In this document: piece after piece, positions 8,861-16,680 of the stretch | How positions within the stretch are numbered: position 1 is the first letter of the stretch | How the letters are laid out: each line of letters opens with the position of its first letter | Origin: Nocardia jinanensis | Lineage (GTDB): Bacteria > Actinomycetota > Actinomycetes > Mycobacteriales > Mycobacteriaceae | Assembly: GCF_014645735.1 (NCBI RefSeq) | Contig: NZ_BMMH01000002.1 | Location: 248,001 to 312,000, forward strand | DNA length: 64,000 bases | Direction: 5' to 3' | Translations under genes and position numbers: made by a program | Notes under the pieces: model-generated | What the model saw: the letters and a program-made list of their open reading frames with translations, nothing else | The model's database searches: none | Told to the model about the DNA's origin: nothing

Positions 8861-9838
8861 TCATCGGACGGCACGCGTTCCCCGTATCTCGGTGACGCTG
8901 AGACCGCGCCGCCGCCGGATCAACGCCCGGAGCGCGCCGCCACTGAGATAACCCACCTGGGATGCGATCGCATCGACCGTCAGCGTCGTGGAGCGCAACA
9001 GGTACACCGCCCGCTCCAGCCGGATATCGTCCGCGAAATCCTTCGGCGACATCGCCAGGTCCGCCCGGACCGCGCGCTGCAGGCTACGCTCGGTGACCCC
9101 GAGCTCGCGAGCGGCCGTGGCGATGAGGAACTGGTCGGAGATATGTTCGCGCACCCACCGTTCGAATGCGGCGATCAGCGGATTCCCCCGGGCCATGACC
9201 TCGGGGATCACGTACTGCCACTGGCCGGTTCGATTACCGTGCGCGAGGAATCGCGAGGCCCGTTCCGCGAGGTCCGGGCTGGTGCGATGCACCAGCGACA
9301 GTGCCAGGTCGAGATGCGACAGGACGGCGCCTGCGGTGGTGACCTGGTTGCCGTGACAGAGGATGCGGGTCTCGTCCAGATGCACCCGTGGGTAGCGGTT
9401 GCGGAAGTTCGGGCCGAGCCACCAGCTGGTGGTGGCCGGCGAGCCGTCCAGCACACCGGCTTCGGCGAGGAAGTATGTTCCGGTGCACGCGGCGGCCAGA
9501 TGCACACCGTCGGCGTGCGCACCGCGAATCCGGTCGAGCACGGGCCCGTTCACCGCATCGGACACCAGGTCGACCAGTGCCGCCGCACCCAGGACGTTCA
9601 CGGCGGGAACAATCATGGTGTCGATCGGTTGCCCGGATAATTCGGACAGCGGCGTCGTGGGAATGATATGGCCGCGCGACGATTGTGCGCTCGAGCCGAG
9701 CGAAACGGTGTGGACAATCCACTCCGCGGGAGGTCGCTCCATATCGGCACGTAGCGCGTCGGCCATATCGAACGCCTCCAACACCGCGCTCAGGCCGAAA
9801 TCTGCCACACCGTCCACGACGAAAACCGCCAGCTGCAT
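8861..9838 (-). CDS. GlxA-family transcriptional regulator (DJ-1/PfpI plus AraC HTH)
   Basis: A 325-residue regulator from the ATG at 9838 (MQLAVFVVDGVADFGL). Residues 1-190 form a DJ-1/PfpI-type class I glutamine amidotransferase-like domain, with AAACTGTYFLAEAGVLDG at the nucleophile elbow position. The C-terminal 100 residues are an AraC-type double helix-turn-helix (FLIATAARELGVTERSLQR and VDAIASQVGYLSGGALRALI). Such GlxA-type proteins usually act as one-component activators of a nearby catabolic or transport gene; no obvious target adjoins it here. A longer start at 9916 would collide with the divergent DUF4254 gene. Its own transcript ends at the hairpin 8831-8853. Confidence 0.86.
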   Translation of the reverse strand: MQLAVFVVDGVADFGLSAVLEAFDMADALRADMERPPAEWIVHTVSLGSSAQSSRGHIIPTTPLSELSGQPIDTMIVPAVNVLGAAALVDLVSDAVNGPVLDRIRGAHADGVHLAAACTGTYFLAEAGVLDGSPATTSWWLGPNFRNRYPRVHLDETRILCHGNQVTTAGAVLSHLDLALSLVHRTSPDLAERASRFLAHGNRTGQWQYVIPEVMARGNPLIAAFERWVREHISDQFLIATAARELGVTERSLQRAVRADLAMSPKDFADDIRLERAVYLLRSTTLTVDAIASQVGYLSGGALRALIRRRRGLSVTEIRGTRAVR

Positions 9839-9850
9839 GTCGGGAATCGT

Positions 9851-10258
9851 ATGGAATATGTCGCATCCGGCAATACCCAACCCCCGCAGGTCGCCCGTAA
9901 TCTCGAGGCCCATCACCGGCGGACACCGAAATCACAGGAGTGGCCGCAGAGCCTGCGGACGCGCAGGGCCGCCCTGGTGCGTGGCATCGATCGCCGGGCC
10001 CGCCGGTTGCCACCCCCACGGCAGGGTGCCCGGGCGCATCCGGAAAGCCTCGGGGAACTCATCGATCGCATCGCCGCAGCAGCGGCATCCGCCTTCCATA
10101 TCCTGATGACCGGCGATGTCAGCAGCGACCGGATGCACGCGGCGTGGACCGGGCTCGCCGAGTTGGAACTCGACTATTCGGACCTGCTGAGCGATATCCG
10201 GACCGGCCGACGATACCTACCGACGACCGGTGCGCAGACCGAACCGGACGGAGGCTGA
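9851..10258 (+). pseudogene. Truncated DUF4254 gene
   Basis: From about codon 18 the frame matches the DUF4254 family typical of Nocardia: RTRRAALVRGIDRRARRLP, then ARAHPESLGELIDRIAAAAA, SDRMHAAWTGLAELELDYSD and the end GRRYLP. The N-terminal helix with the family's LLxACR/HPLLxAAYELA pattern is missing, and the frame opens only 13 nt from the divergent regulator start, leaving no room for a normal 5' end. It may be a truncated remnant, or a shorter product from an internal start. The next small ORF begins 4 nt after its stop. Confidence 0.55.
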
Positions 10259-10261
10259 TCC

Positions 10262-10414
10262 ATGACCGAAACCGTTGCATATTTGTCGCCTCCGGCACTC
10301 GGCACCCCGGTACCCGCCTCGGTACGCTCGGCCCAACTTTTTCGGCAGGCCCGGCGACACCGCGGCCCGGACGGGCGCAATCACGCCGGAATCGCGCTCC
10401 GTTCGACTCAGTGA
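10262..10414 (+). CDS. Small ORF of unknown function, 50 aa
   Basis: ATG at 10262 is preceded by GGAGG at a 7-nt spacing, a strong ribosome site, and starts 4 nt after the DUF4254 stop. The 50-residue product begins MTETVAYLSPPALGTPVP and ends basic. It matches no family I recognise. The good ribosome site is the only real support. Confidence 0.35.
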   Translation: MTETVAYLSPPALGTPVPASVRSAQLFRQARRHRGPDGRNHAGIALRSTQ

Positions 10415-10437
10415 GACGGAAGACGCGGGGTGGTTCG

Positions 10438-10671
10438 ATGACCGGTTTGCAGATTGCGGCCGGCGTGGTCGTCTGTGCCGATATCGGCATCATATTCGCC
10501 GCCTTGCTCTGGCCCGAACCACACGAGCACGATCACGCCGATCAACGCGCGGCATTACCCGTGACCGCCTTGTCGGCTGTCCCGGCGGAGGCCGTCCGGC
10601 CGCGCCGAGGCCGCGGCCGGATCAGGCTTGTCAGAACACTGCTCGACAACTCACGCCGACACTCGCCGTAG
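10438..10671 (+). CDS. Small single-pass membrane protein, 77 aa
   Basis: ATG at 10438 follows GGGGTGG at a 4-nt spacing. Residues 3-25 form one hydrophobic helix (LQIAAGVVVCADIGIIFAAL), followed by a histidine/acid cluster (PEPHEHDHADQ) that could bind metal, and a basic Arg-rich tail (RPRRGRGRIRLVR). It forms a string with the preceding small ORF and the DUF4254 remnant. The function is unknown; membrane location is inferred from the helix. Confidence 0.5.
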   Translation: MTGLQIAAGVVVCADIGIIFAALLWPEPHEHDHADQRAALPVTALSAVPAEAVRPRRGRGRIRLVRTLLDNSRRHSP

Positions 10672-10823
10672 AGACCCGGTACTCACGATTTCGATAATCG
10701 ACGGTCCCGTCGGCAGGAATATCAGACGAATGTAAATTATTCGCTCGGACCGCCTTCTTCCGATCTGAATTCTTAACTCATATTTGAGCCTGCGCCACAG
10801 CTATTCGCACGGGAATCGGGGTA

Positions 10824-10851
10824 CTTTGATCGGATAGTTCTCCGATCAAAG
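10824..10851. promoter_or_regulatory. Perfect 11-bp inverted repeat upstream of the PE/PPE locus
   Basis: CTTTGATCGGA and TCCGATCAAAG are exact reverse complements separated by TAGTTC. The repeat ends 30 nt before the ATG at 10882, in an AT-rich stretch. It could be the operator of a dimeric repressor or a 5'-leader hairpin controlling the whole T7SS locus. Confidence 0.7.
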
Positions 10852-10881
10852 CTAATTCGTCAACGCAATGGGGGTATCACC

Positions 10882-11196
10882 ATGTCCGAGTTCTTCGCAG
10901 TACCCGATGCGATCCGTTGCTACGGTGACTCTGCGGCGGCGACGGCCTTCGAGGTCGCCACAGCGGGTGCCATCGACCAGGCCGCGGTCATCGCGGCCGC
11001 CGTACCGGTGTTCGGGTTGATCGGCCAGGACTTCCTGGCGGCATTCGCGGTCGCACAGACCAACAACATGCTGTCGGTGAACGAGATCGCCGGCGTGCAC
11101 GCTGCCACCGCCGTCACCGCCCATCAGAGCGCCACCGCGTACGAAGCCACCGAACACCACTCCGGCACAGATTTCACCGAGGTCGGCGGACTCTGA
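10882..11196 (+). CDS. EspC-like T7SS protein, first gene of the PE/PPE locus
   Basis: A 104-residue, alanine-rich, helical protein starting MSEFFAVPDAIRCYGD, with a predicted helix-turn-helix hairpin: helix one AATAFEVATAGAIDQAAVIA, a turn at PVFGLIGQDFLAAF, and helix two VNEIAGVHAATAVTAHQSAT. This matches the ESX-1 EspC-type secretion-target family in size and layout. The ATG follows a GGGGG run 9 nt upstream. Its stop overlaps the next gene's ATG (TGATG), so the two products are probably made together, as for EspC-EspA. Confidence 0.75.
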   Translation: MSEFFAVPDAIRCYGDSAAATAFEVATAGAIDQAAVIAAAVPVFGLIGQDFLAAFAVAQTNNMLSVNEIAGVHAATAVTAHQSATAYEATEHHSGTDFTEVGGL

Positions 11197-12443
11197 TGTC
11201 CGGGCCCGTCGACCAGACGATTCTGGCAGCACTGAGATCGAGTCCGGTCGGCCCGGCCATGGACAAGCCGGTCGATCAGATATTGCGCGATATGGGTCTG
11301 CCCCCGCTACCGGAAATTCCGTCGCTACCGGAATTTCCCATGCCCGCGCTCGACCTCTCGGCATTCGCCCGTCCGCTCACCGACCTGGCGAGCAGTTTCG
11401 GGACCGGCCTGTTCCCTGCCGCTCCGGAGGTCGACCCCGTGCAGGCGCTGTCCCAGGTGTCCTCGGTGGTGCAGACCGCGGTACAGGTGAGCTCGGCCGC
11501 AATGCAATTGGCCGCGGGTCTGTGGCAGGGCGCGGGTGCGGAGGGTGCGGCGGCCAAGCAGGCCCAGGTGGATGCGGACAGCACCACCGTCGCTGTACAG
11601 AGTGCGCAGACATCGCAACAGGTAGCTGTGGCCGCCGGTTCGGTCGCCCGGGGATCTCTCGCGCTGTCGGCGATCATCGCGAAGTTCCTCACCTCGGTCG
11701 CGATGGCGGCACCGTTCATCGGTACCCCGCCGGGACAGGTGTTCCTGGCGACCATGTCGGCCGAAACACTGGCCGAAGCCCTGGCCGTGGTCGGGGTGAC
11801 CAGGGCCGAGCTCACCGCGCACAGTGCGGCGATGACCGCGACCGGCACCAAGGTCCCGGTCACCGAAGCGCCCGGAGGGCAAGTCACCATGCAACTCCTC
11901 TCGCAGGTGATGCAGATGGTGCCCGGCGTCGTCGATGCCGCGACCGCCGGAGCCGGGGCGGTGGCCGAAGCCGTTGCCGGATCGCAGCCCCGCGGCCCGG
12001 CGAATACCGCACTCGCACAGCACAAATCGATTGCCGACCCGGGACGGCTCCCGAGCGGCGGCGGAGTTCCGATGCTCACCGGCGGCGGGAACAGTACGCC
12101 CGCGCCGCGGCCACTGACCCCTTGGACCGGTGCTCCCGCCGCCGGCAACACCGGTTCCTCCTCGCCTTCCGCCGCCACATCCACAGCGAGCTCCCCCGCC
12201 GGTGCACCGATGCGCGGTAATGGTCCGGGATTCATGCCCGCCGGCGGTGCGACCGGAGGAATGGCACGTGGGGCCGGGGAGTCGACGACCAGTGGCCTGC
12301 CAGGGCAACTGGTCAGCGGACAGCACGGTAACGAGGTCGTCGGTGATATCGACACGGCCACTCCGCCGGTGATCGGCGCCGTCGGCAGCACACCTGGTTC
12401 AGCGCTCGACGGGCCGCCACCGGACAAAGCACTCACTCTGTGA
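11196..12443 (+). CDS. EspA-like T7SS secreted effector, 415 aa
   Basis: Overlaps the EspC-like gene by 1 nt. The head is proline-rich (LPPLPEIPSLPEFPMPALD). Residues 90-230 form long alanine-rich helices with a W-x-G turn in AAGLWQGAGAEGAAAKQ and a hydrophobic hairpin around IAKFLTSVAMAAPFIGTPPG. The last 170 residues are Gly/Ser/Thr/Pro-rich and disordered, ending PPDKALTL. The order of a helical W-x-G core, a hydrophobic pair and a disordered tail, and its place after an EspC-like gene, resembles EspA/EspE-type substrates of ESX-1. Sequence identity to EspA itself is not evident, so the call is to the class. Confidence 0.66.
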   Translation: MSGPVDQTILAALRSSPVGPAMDKPVDQILRDMGLPPLPEIPSLPEFPMPALDLSAFARPLTDLASSFGTGLFPAAPEVDPVQALSQVSSVVQTAVQVSSAAMQLAAGLWQGAGAEGAAAKQAQVDADSTTVAVQSAQTSQQVAVAAGSVARGSLALSAIIAKFLTSVAMAAPFIGTPPGQVFLATMSAETLAEALAVVGVTRAELTAHSAAMTATGTKVPVTEAPGGQVTMQLLSQVMQMVPGVVDAATAGAGAVAEAVAGSQPRGPANTALAQHKSIADPGRLPSGGGVPMLTGGGNSTPAPRPLTPWTGAPAAGNTGSSSPSAATSTASSPAGAPMRGNGPGFMPAGGATGGMARGAGESTTSGLPGQLVSGQHGNEVVGDIDTATPPVIGAVGSTPGSALDGPPPDKALTL

Positions 12444-12459
12444 AATCGGGGAGGACATT

Positions 12460-12765
12460 ATGGAATACGATCCCGACCAGGCCCGGGCCGCCGCCCGTGA
12501 CCTCGACGCGCTGGCCGACCGGATCAGCACCGCGCTACGAAACGACGGGCCGCTGCTGAGGACCGGTCCCGCCGGCGGCGACGAGGTCTCCGTGCAGGCC
12601 GCGCAGACTCTGGGCCGCGTCGCCGATTCCTACACCGGGACCGGTGATCTCGTCGTGTACGAATTGCGCAAGCTCGCCGCCGTGGTCCGGGCCCAGTCCG
12701 CCGGCATGCTCGACATGGAACAGGACAATTCCGAGTACTTCCGCACGATCCGGCCCACCGGGTAG
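12460..12765 (+). CDS. PE-like protein
   Basis: A 101-residue protein with a PE-domain pattern: helix one ARAAARDLDALADRISTAL, the turn GPAGGDEVSVQAAQTLGRV (compare the PPGADEVS turn of PE proteins), and helix two LVVYELRKLAAVVRAQSAGM ending before the YF pair. The ATG follows GGGGAGGA at 5 nt. It is followed 6 nt later by a PPE-like gene, the usual PE-PPE order, and EspG follows in the same operon. The two proteins should form a helical-bundle dimer secreted by an ESX system. Confidence 0.74.
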   Translation: MEYDPDQARAAARDLDALADRISTALRNDGPLLRTGPAGGDEVSVQAAQTLGRVADSYTGTGDLVVYELRKLAAVVRAQSAGMLDMEQDNSEYFRTIRPTG

Positions 12766-12771
12766 GCCGCC

Positions 12772-13743
12772 GTGATCGAACCACCGGCACGAGGGTTCAC
12801 CGGCGTGGTGTGGGAGGCGAGGCCCGCCGAGAAATTGTCGAAGGACCTGGCCACGGGTACCGGCACCGCCCCGCTGGCCGACGCGGCGGCCGCCTGGACT
12901 CGGCTCGGCACACAATTCGGCTCCGCGCTGGTCGACTACGACCGCATTCTCACGACCCTTCGCCAGGCGTGGCATTCCGACCACAGCACCCTCTCGCTCG
13001 CACGGATCGAGGTCCTCCGGCAATGGTTGCAGGACGCGGCCACCGCTGCGGCGGCCAATGCCTCCCGCACCGCCGATCACATCGTGACCTACGAGGTGGC
13101 GAAGTTCGCGATGCCGCATCCGGACGACATGGCCGCTCTGGCGGAAGCGCAGCGGACGATCGCGCAGCTGGGCGCGGCACTCGGCGCACCGATGATCGCG
13201 GCCGCCGACGACGCCGAACAGCAGCAGATCCTGGCCGGAACACATGCCGCACGGGTGATGCGTACCTACGAGACGGCCAGCGAACCACTCGCCGCGCCCT
13301 GGCACCAGGAGCCGCCCCCGGTGATCGCCCCGGATTCCGCGTTGCGCGCCGAGCACGCAGCACGTCCCGGTACACCGGCCGTAGTCGCGTCCCGCCCGGT
13401 CGCGACCGGATTCCCCCGGATGCCGGCGATTCCCGTAATCCGGGAGTTGAGCTCGTATCGAGCCACTTCCGTCGCGCAGTCCACGGCAGTTCCGCGGTAC
13501 TCACCCGCGTCCGCGACAACCACCTCGGCGGACAGCGGCGCAGGACGGATGGTCCCGGGCGCCGTGGCACCTTCAGCCGCGGCCGCTGAGGGCGAGCGCA
13601 GCAGCCGTGCCGGTGATGGCATCCAGTACCAGGCCGATTCCGCCGATATCGCCGACCCCGTCCATGCCGCGCCCGCAGTTCTGGGCGTAGCCGATCGACC
13701 CGCCGAAACCGGTCGGCCCACACAGCCCGAGGGGGCATCGTGA
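12772..13743 (+). CDS. PPE-like protein
   Basis: GTG start 6 nt after the PE stop. Residues 8-125 follow the PPE fold: GFTGVVWEARPAEKLSKDLA replaces the PPE-N-S start, then TAPLADAAAAWTRLGTQFGS, LTTLRQAWHSDHSTLSLARI and a long helix ending EVAKFAMPHPDDM. In PPE proteins this core packs on PE, and its hh motif near residue 125 is read by EspG. The C-terminal 150 residues are Ala/Pro/Ser-rich and disordered. It is linked to the next micro-ORF by a GTGA overlap and through it to EspG. PE-PPE pairs outside Mycobacterium are diverged, so the assignment rests on layout and gene order. Confidence 0.74.
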   Translation: MIEPPARGFTGVVWEARPAEKLSKDLATGTGTAPLADAAAAWTRLGTQFGSALVDYDRILTTLRQAWHSDHSTLSLARIEVLRQWLQDAATAAAANASRTADHIVTYEVAKFAMPHPDDMAALAEAQRTIAQLGAALGAPMIAAADDAEQQQILAGTHAARVMRTYETASEPLAAPWHQEPPPVIAPDSALRAEHAARPGTPAVVASRPVATGFPRMPAIPVIRELSSYRATSVAQSTAVPRYSPASATTTSADSGAGRMVPGAVAPSAAAAEGERSSRAGDGIQYQADSADIADPVHAAPAVLGVADRPAETGRPTQPEGAS

Positions 13744-13844
13744 CAGGACCTCGGCACAGTCTGCTCGCCTTCTGCTACTCGGTGCGGGATCGGCACATCC
13801 GCACAGTTCCGACCGCCCGGAACCGGACGGAGGTTCGACGATGA
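13740..13844 (+). CDS. 34-aa micro-ORF bridging PPE and EspG
   Basis: GTG at 13740 overlaps the PPE stop (GTGA), and its TGA at 13842-13844 overlaps the EspG start (ATGA). The 35 codons therefore fill the gap exactly with 4-nt overlaps on both sides, the pattern of translationally coupled genes. The product (starting MTGPRHSLLAFCYSVRDR) is basic and unlike any family I know. Its job may simply be to carry ribosomes from PPE to EspG. Confidence 0.55.
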   Translation: MTGPRHSLLAFCYSVRDRHIRTVPTARNRTEVRR

Positions 13845-14632
13845 GGTCGATCACCAACGACGCCCTGCTGGCGGTGGCCGAGCACCTCGGCGTGCAGACC
13901 CTGCCTCCGGTGTTGGCAGTCGGCCCGCGGCAGGATCGGTACGAGGAATTTCGTGCCGCGCGCGACCACGCGACGGCGGGTCTGCACGCCGACGGCATCA
14001 TCAACCGGCACGGTGAGGTGGATACCGAACTGGCGGACGCCCTGCTGATCCTGGCACAACCCGAGTGTGAACTGGTCGCACGCAGCTACACCGCGGATAT
14101 CACCACACGGGTGTGTGTGGCGCGGCGCGCGACACATCACGCGGTCGCGGTACGGATCGGCGAGGAGTACCACATCGGCACCATCTGGTGCGACGGTTCA
14201 CCCGCTGCGCTGACCGCGCCGCTACTGGCCGCGCTGGGGGCCTGCGATCCCGCTGACGCCCCCGGATTCAGCGCACCGACCGGCGAACTCGCCATCAAGC
14301 TCGACAACGCCGACCACACCGACGGCTACACGAACGCCCTGTACGCCCTCGGATCGAACGAACGCGAAGCGCGAATACTGGGCTCGGCTTTCGGTTCGTG
14401 CCGCGGATTCACCGAAATCGTGACATGCACCCACACCGACGGCGTGACCACGCGCGCCCCGGGCGCAGTCGCGATATACGACACCGCTCGCGGGCGAATC
14501 GTGGCCGCACCCTTGGTTTCCCTGGATCAGCAGATCTGGACCACCCTCACCACGGGTACCGACCATCGGATCACCCAGGCGGTCGCGGCGTTGCTCGAGG
14601 GTCTGCCGGGCGGGGGGTGGCCGACGCCGTAG
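13841..14632 (+). CDS. espG: ESX secretion-associated chaperone EspG (second copy)
   Basis: A 263-residue EspG-family protein with the nocardial pattern: LAVAEHLGVQTLPPVLAVGP, ELADALLILAQPECELVAR, TTRVCVARRATHHAVAVRIG, and near the end HRITQAVAALLEGLPGGGW. The ATG follows GGAGG at 7 nt and overlaps the micro-ORF stop. EspG keeps PE-PPE dimers soluble and brings them to the ESX ATPase. Its clients here should be the PE and PPE encoded just upstream. It is well diverged from the other EspG of the window, which fits two separate substrate sets. Confidence 0.86.
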   Translation: MRSITNDALLAVAEHLGVQTLPPVLAVGPRQDRYEEFRAARDHATAGLHADGIINRHGEVDTELADALLILAQPECELVARSYTADITTRVCVARRATHHAVAVRIGEEYHIGTIWCDGSPAALTAPLLAALGACDPADAPGFSAPTGELAIKLDNADHTDGYTNALYALGSNEREARILGSAFGSCRGFTEIVTCTHTDGVTTRAPGAVAIYDTARGRIVAAPLVSLDQQIWTTLTTGTDHRITQAVAALLEGLPGGGWPTP

Positions 14633-14716
14633 ATCCGGCTCGCAATCCCATTACTTCATATCAGCGAAACCGACCGACCCAGCGATGAGCCAACTGCATC
14701 CAATGAAAGGAAGAAC

Positions 14717-15022
14717 ATGTCACTCACCAACCTCGAGATCGGTTCAGGCGAATACGGTGTCGACGAGGGCGGCATCGACAACGTTGTCGGCCGTCTCGAA
14801 GACGCCATCTCCACTCTCCGGACCTCGATCAACCAGATCGACCAGTCTGTCCAGGCGGTAGCCAGCGGCTGGCAGGGCCAGGCCCACCGCGAATTCAATG
14901 GCGCCGCGGACACATGGAGTCAGGAGGTAGCAGCGTTGAACACGAAGCTCGACCTGTTCTCGGACGCTGTGTCCTCGGGTAAGACCACCATTGTGACCGC
15001 GGACAGCGAGGGCTTGGTCTAG
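14717..15022 (+). CDS. WXG100 protein, EsxB/EsxA type
   Basis: A 101-residue helical hairpin with the canonical turn SGWQGQAHREF (W52-Q-G54). Helix one is VVGRLEDAISTLRTSINQID, helix two is AADTWSQEVAALNTKLDLFS. The ATG follows AAAGGAAG. The tail (TTIVTADSEGLV) lacks a clear YxxxD/E signal, so the export signal may be on its partner. It forms a pair with the next gene, 50 nt downstream. WXG100 dimers are the basic substrates of T7SS. Confidence 0.9.
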   Translation: MSLTNLEIGSGEYGVDEGGIDNVVGRLEDAISTLRTSINQIDQSVQAVASGWQGQAHREFNGAADTWSQEVAALNTKLDLFSDAVSSGKTTIVTADSEGLV

Positions 15023-15072
15023 AAACCTGCCCCACTCCGTTCACCGACCTCCGAAGATCAGGAGTCACCACT

Positions 15073-15366
15073 ATGGCAATCCAGTACAAGGGCACCGCGA
15101 TCGGAGCCATGCTCGATGACATGGCTCGATACGGATCAACCATGAAGAATCAAATAGATGAATTGCAGGCCGCGGCCGGAGAATTTCGCGCCAATATGTC
15201 GGGAGATGTCGCCATCGCCAATTTCGACGCCAAACACGGCGAACTCTCCTTGGAACTCGAGGACACTCTCGTCAAGCTGGACAACCTCGGCATCAAAGTG
15301 GAGAACGCGTTCCATCGCGCCATCGAGACCGACAAGAGGGTAGGCGACGGTTTCGCCGCTTTCTGA
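15073..15366 (+). CDS. WXG100-family partner lacking the tryptophan
   Basis: A 97-residue helical hairpin and the likely dimer partner of the preceding WXG100 protein. The W-x-G turn position reads NMSG (M42-S-G44), so the tryptophan is replaced. Helices are GAMLDDMARYGSTMKNQIDE and LELEDTLVKLDNLGIKVENA. GGAG lies about 9 nt before the ATG. Its end (IETDKRVGDGFAAF) carries no clear YxxxD/E. It ends the operon; a strong hairpin follows at 15429-15460. Confidence 0.82.
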   Translation: MAIQYKGTAIGAMLDDMARYGSTMKNQIDELQAAAGEFRANMSGDVAIANFDAKHGELSLELEDTLVKLDNLGIKVENAFHRAIETDKRVGDGFAAF

Positions 15367-15428
15367 CAGCCGCGCACACCATGACCGGCTGGAGCTTCCG
15401 GCAACATTCCGGTCTCGAAATCGGTTAT

Positions 15429-15460
15429 CGGCCCAGACTCTCCCCCGAGCGTCTGGGCCG
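15429..15460 (+). terminator. Terminator of the PE/PPE/Esx operon
   Basis: CGGCCCAGAC and GTCTGGGCCG make a perfect 10-bp stem with a 12-nt loop, 63 nt after the last WXG100 stop and before the convergent lipoprotein gene. Confidence 0.75.
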
Positions 15461-15547
15461 AATCATACTGCCCGGTTCGTGGCAACGAGCTCAGCCACGG
15501 ATGGCGCGCGGCCGTCGTCGAGCGACCGACTAAGCCCGCGGAGTCCA

Positions 15548-15874
15548 TCAATCAGGCTGTTCCGCGTCTACCGCCACGTCGATCCGCCCCCGCTTCCCCG
15601 CGGCTTCGGTGACCACAACAGTGGCCCCTATTATCGACCCGTCGCCCTTTTGCAGCATGCAGCGAGTCAGCGCGTGTGCCTTGATCTGTAACGAATTCGG
15701 ACACTCGACCGCTACGATTTCCAGTTCACCCTCTTGCTGTAACACATGTTCGACCGTACGTTCGAGATCGGCTCGCCCGAAAGAATGGGTAGTGAGACTC
15801 ATCGTGAATGTACAGGCGCTGAGGGACAGCGCACAGCCGGTGGACAATAGCACCGGGAGTGCGGAGATTCGCAC
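15548..15874 (-). CDS. DUF4333 lipoprotein
   Basis: GTG at 15874 follows AAGGAGTTCCC, a good ribosome site. The 108-residue product has a lipoprotein signal peptide with a lipobox LSAC (Cys21) after a short hydrophobic core, then a DUF4333-type domain: RADLERTVEHVLQQEGE, IVAVECPNSLQIKAHALTRC and the strand IIGATVVVTEA. The two cysteines (in VECP and LTRC) are a hallmark of the family. It should be anchored to the outer face of the membrane. The function of DUF4333 is unknown. Confidence 0.78.
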   Translation of the reverse strand: MRISALPVLLSTGCALSLSACTFTMSLTTHSFGRADLERTVEHVLQQEGELEIVAVECPNSLQIKAHALTRCMLQKGDGSIIGATVVVTEAAGKRGRIDVAVDAEQPD

Positions 15875-16680
15875 GGGAACTCCTTGTGAGAGAGACCGGA
15901 TGTCCCGCGTGTTCCGAGCAGAGTCCGAACACACGAAAAGGTGACAATCCGAGAATGACCGCTCGCACTTGGCATCCGCTTATTGATTACTTTGTGCGCC
16001 GATATCTCTCACACACCATGGTGTCGGTGGTTCCGGCCGGTCCTCCGTCCACCGGTACCTGGCCGGGAGCTTCGAACTCCGCCTCGGACGCGTAGCAGTC
16101 CGAGGCGATTCCTCGCCTTTGCTGCACACCGCCGACCAGGCGTCATCACTGGCAGGGCTGTAGAAATCTCGGCATCATCGGAAAGCTCGATACGCAGCGC
16201 CGACCGACCGGAATCGCGCCCGATATCTCCGTTCAGGAATATCGCAAACCTCGAGTAACTCGATACCTCCACGCCGATGAATCCGCGGAGTCCGCCCTCG
16301 ATCGGGGTATTTGCCAGCTGATGGCGCATGCGCACAGTCCGTCGAGCCCGGCCCCGCCGGCGCTGTCGGACTTGCGGGGTCACCGTGTCCATCGGGCCCG
16401 GTAGCGAGTCGGTAGCGCAGATATGGTTGCGAGGACAACGAGGCGGCCTGCGTCGGCCGAACGCAGCTCCATCCGCAAAAGGGCCGGGCCGGTCAACCGA
16501 ACAGGCCGTATCGGTTGCTTCTGGCGAATTACCCAACGACGGCACAGGAGATCTCGGCACCACTACCGATTTCGACCCGGCCGGCCAACCGGACCCGCCG
16601 ACTCGGCTTCCCGAGTCGGCGGCTTCCCGGAGTACCGACCGGATCACTCGACCGTTCGGATCGGTAGCGAATTCGCCGGG
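15875..16680. other. About 800 nt without a convincing gene
   Basis: A frame on the minus strand (16009-16647) stays open and has one protein-like stretch (IEGGLRGFIGVEVSSYSRFA), but its ends are Arg/Pro-rich and uneven, so it may be a decayed gene. A 46-codon plus-strand frame at 15955-16095 (MTARTWHPLIDYFVRRYLSH) is equally uncertain. I see no RNA gene here. Confidence 0.45.

Noticed and set aside
10672..10881. Possible small RNA before the PE/PPE locus because of the strong hairpin
   Set aside because: One inverted repeat without a promoter-terminator pair is better explained as an operator or leader.
11276..12436. A 386-codon minus-strand frame opposite the EspA-like gene
   Set aside because: Mirror of Ala/Gly codons; no ribosome site or family match, while the plus strand fits the operon.
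15955..16095. A 46-codon plus-strand ORF after the DUF4333 gene
   Set aside because: Weak start context and no recognisable pattern; listed only as part of the gap.
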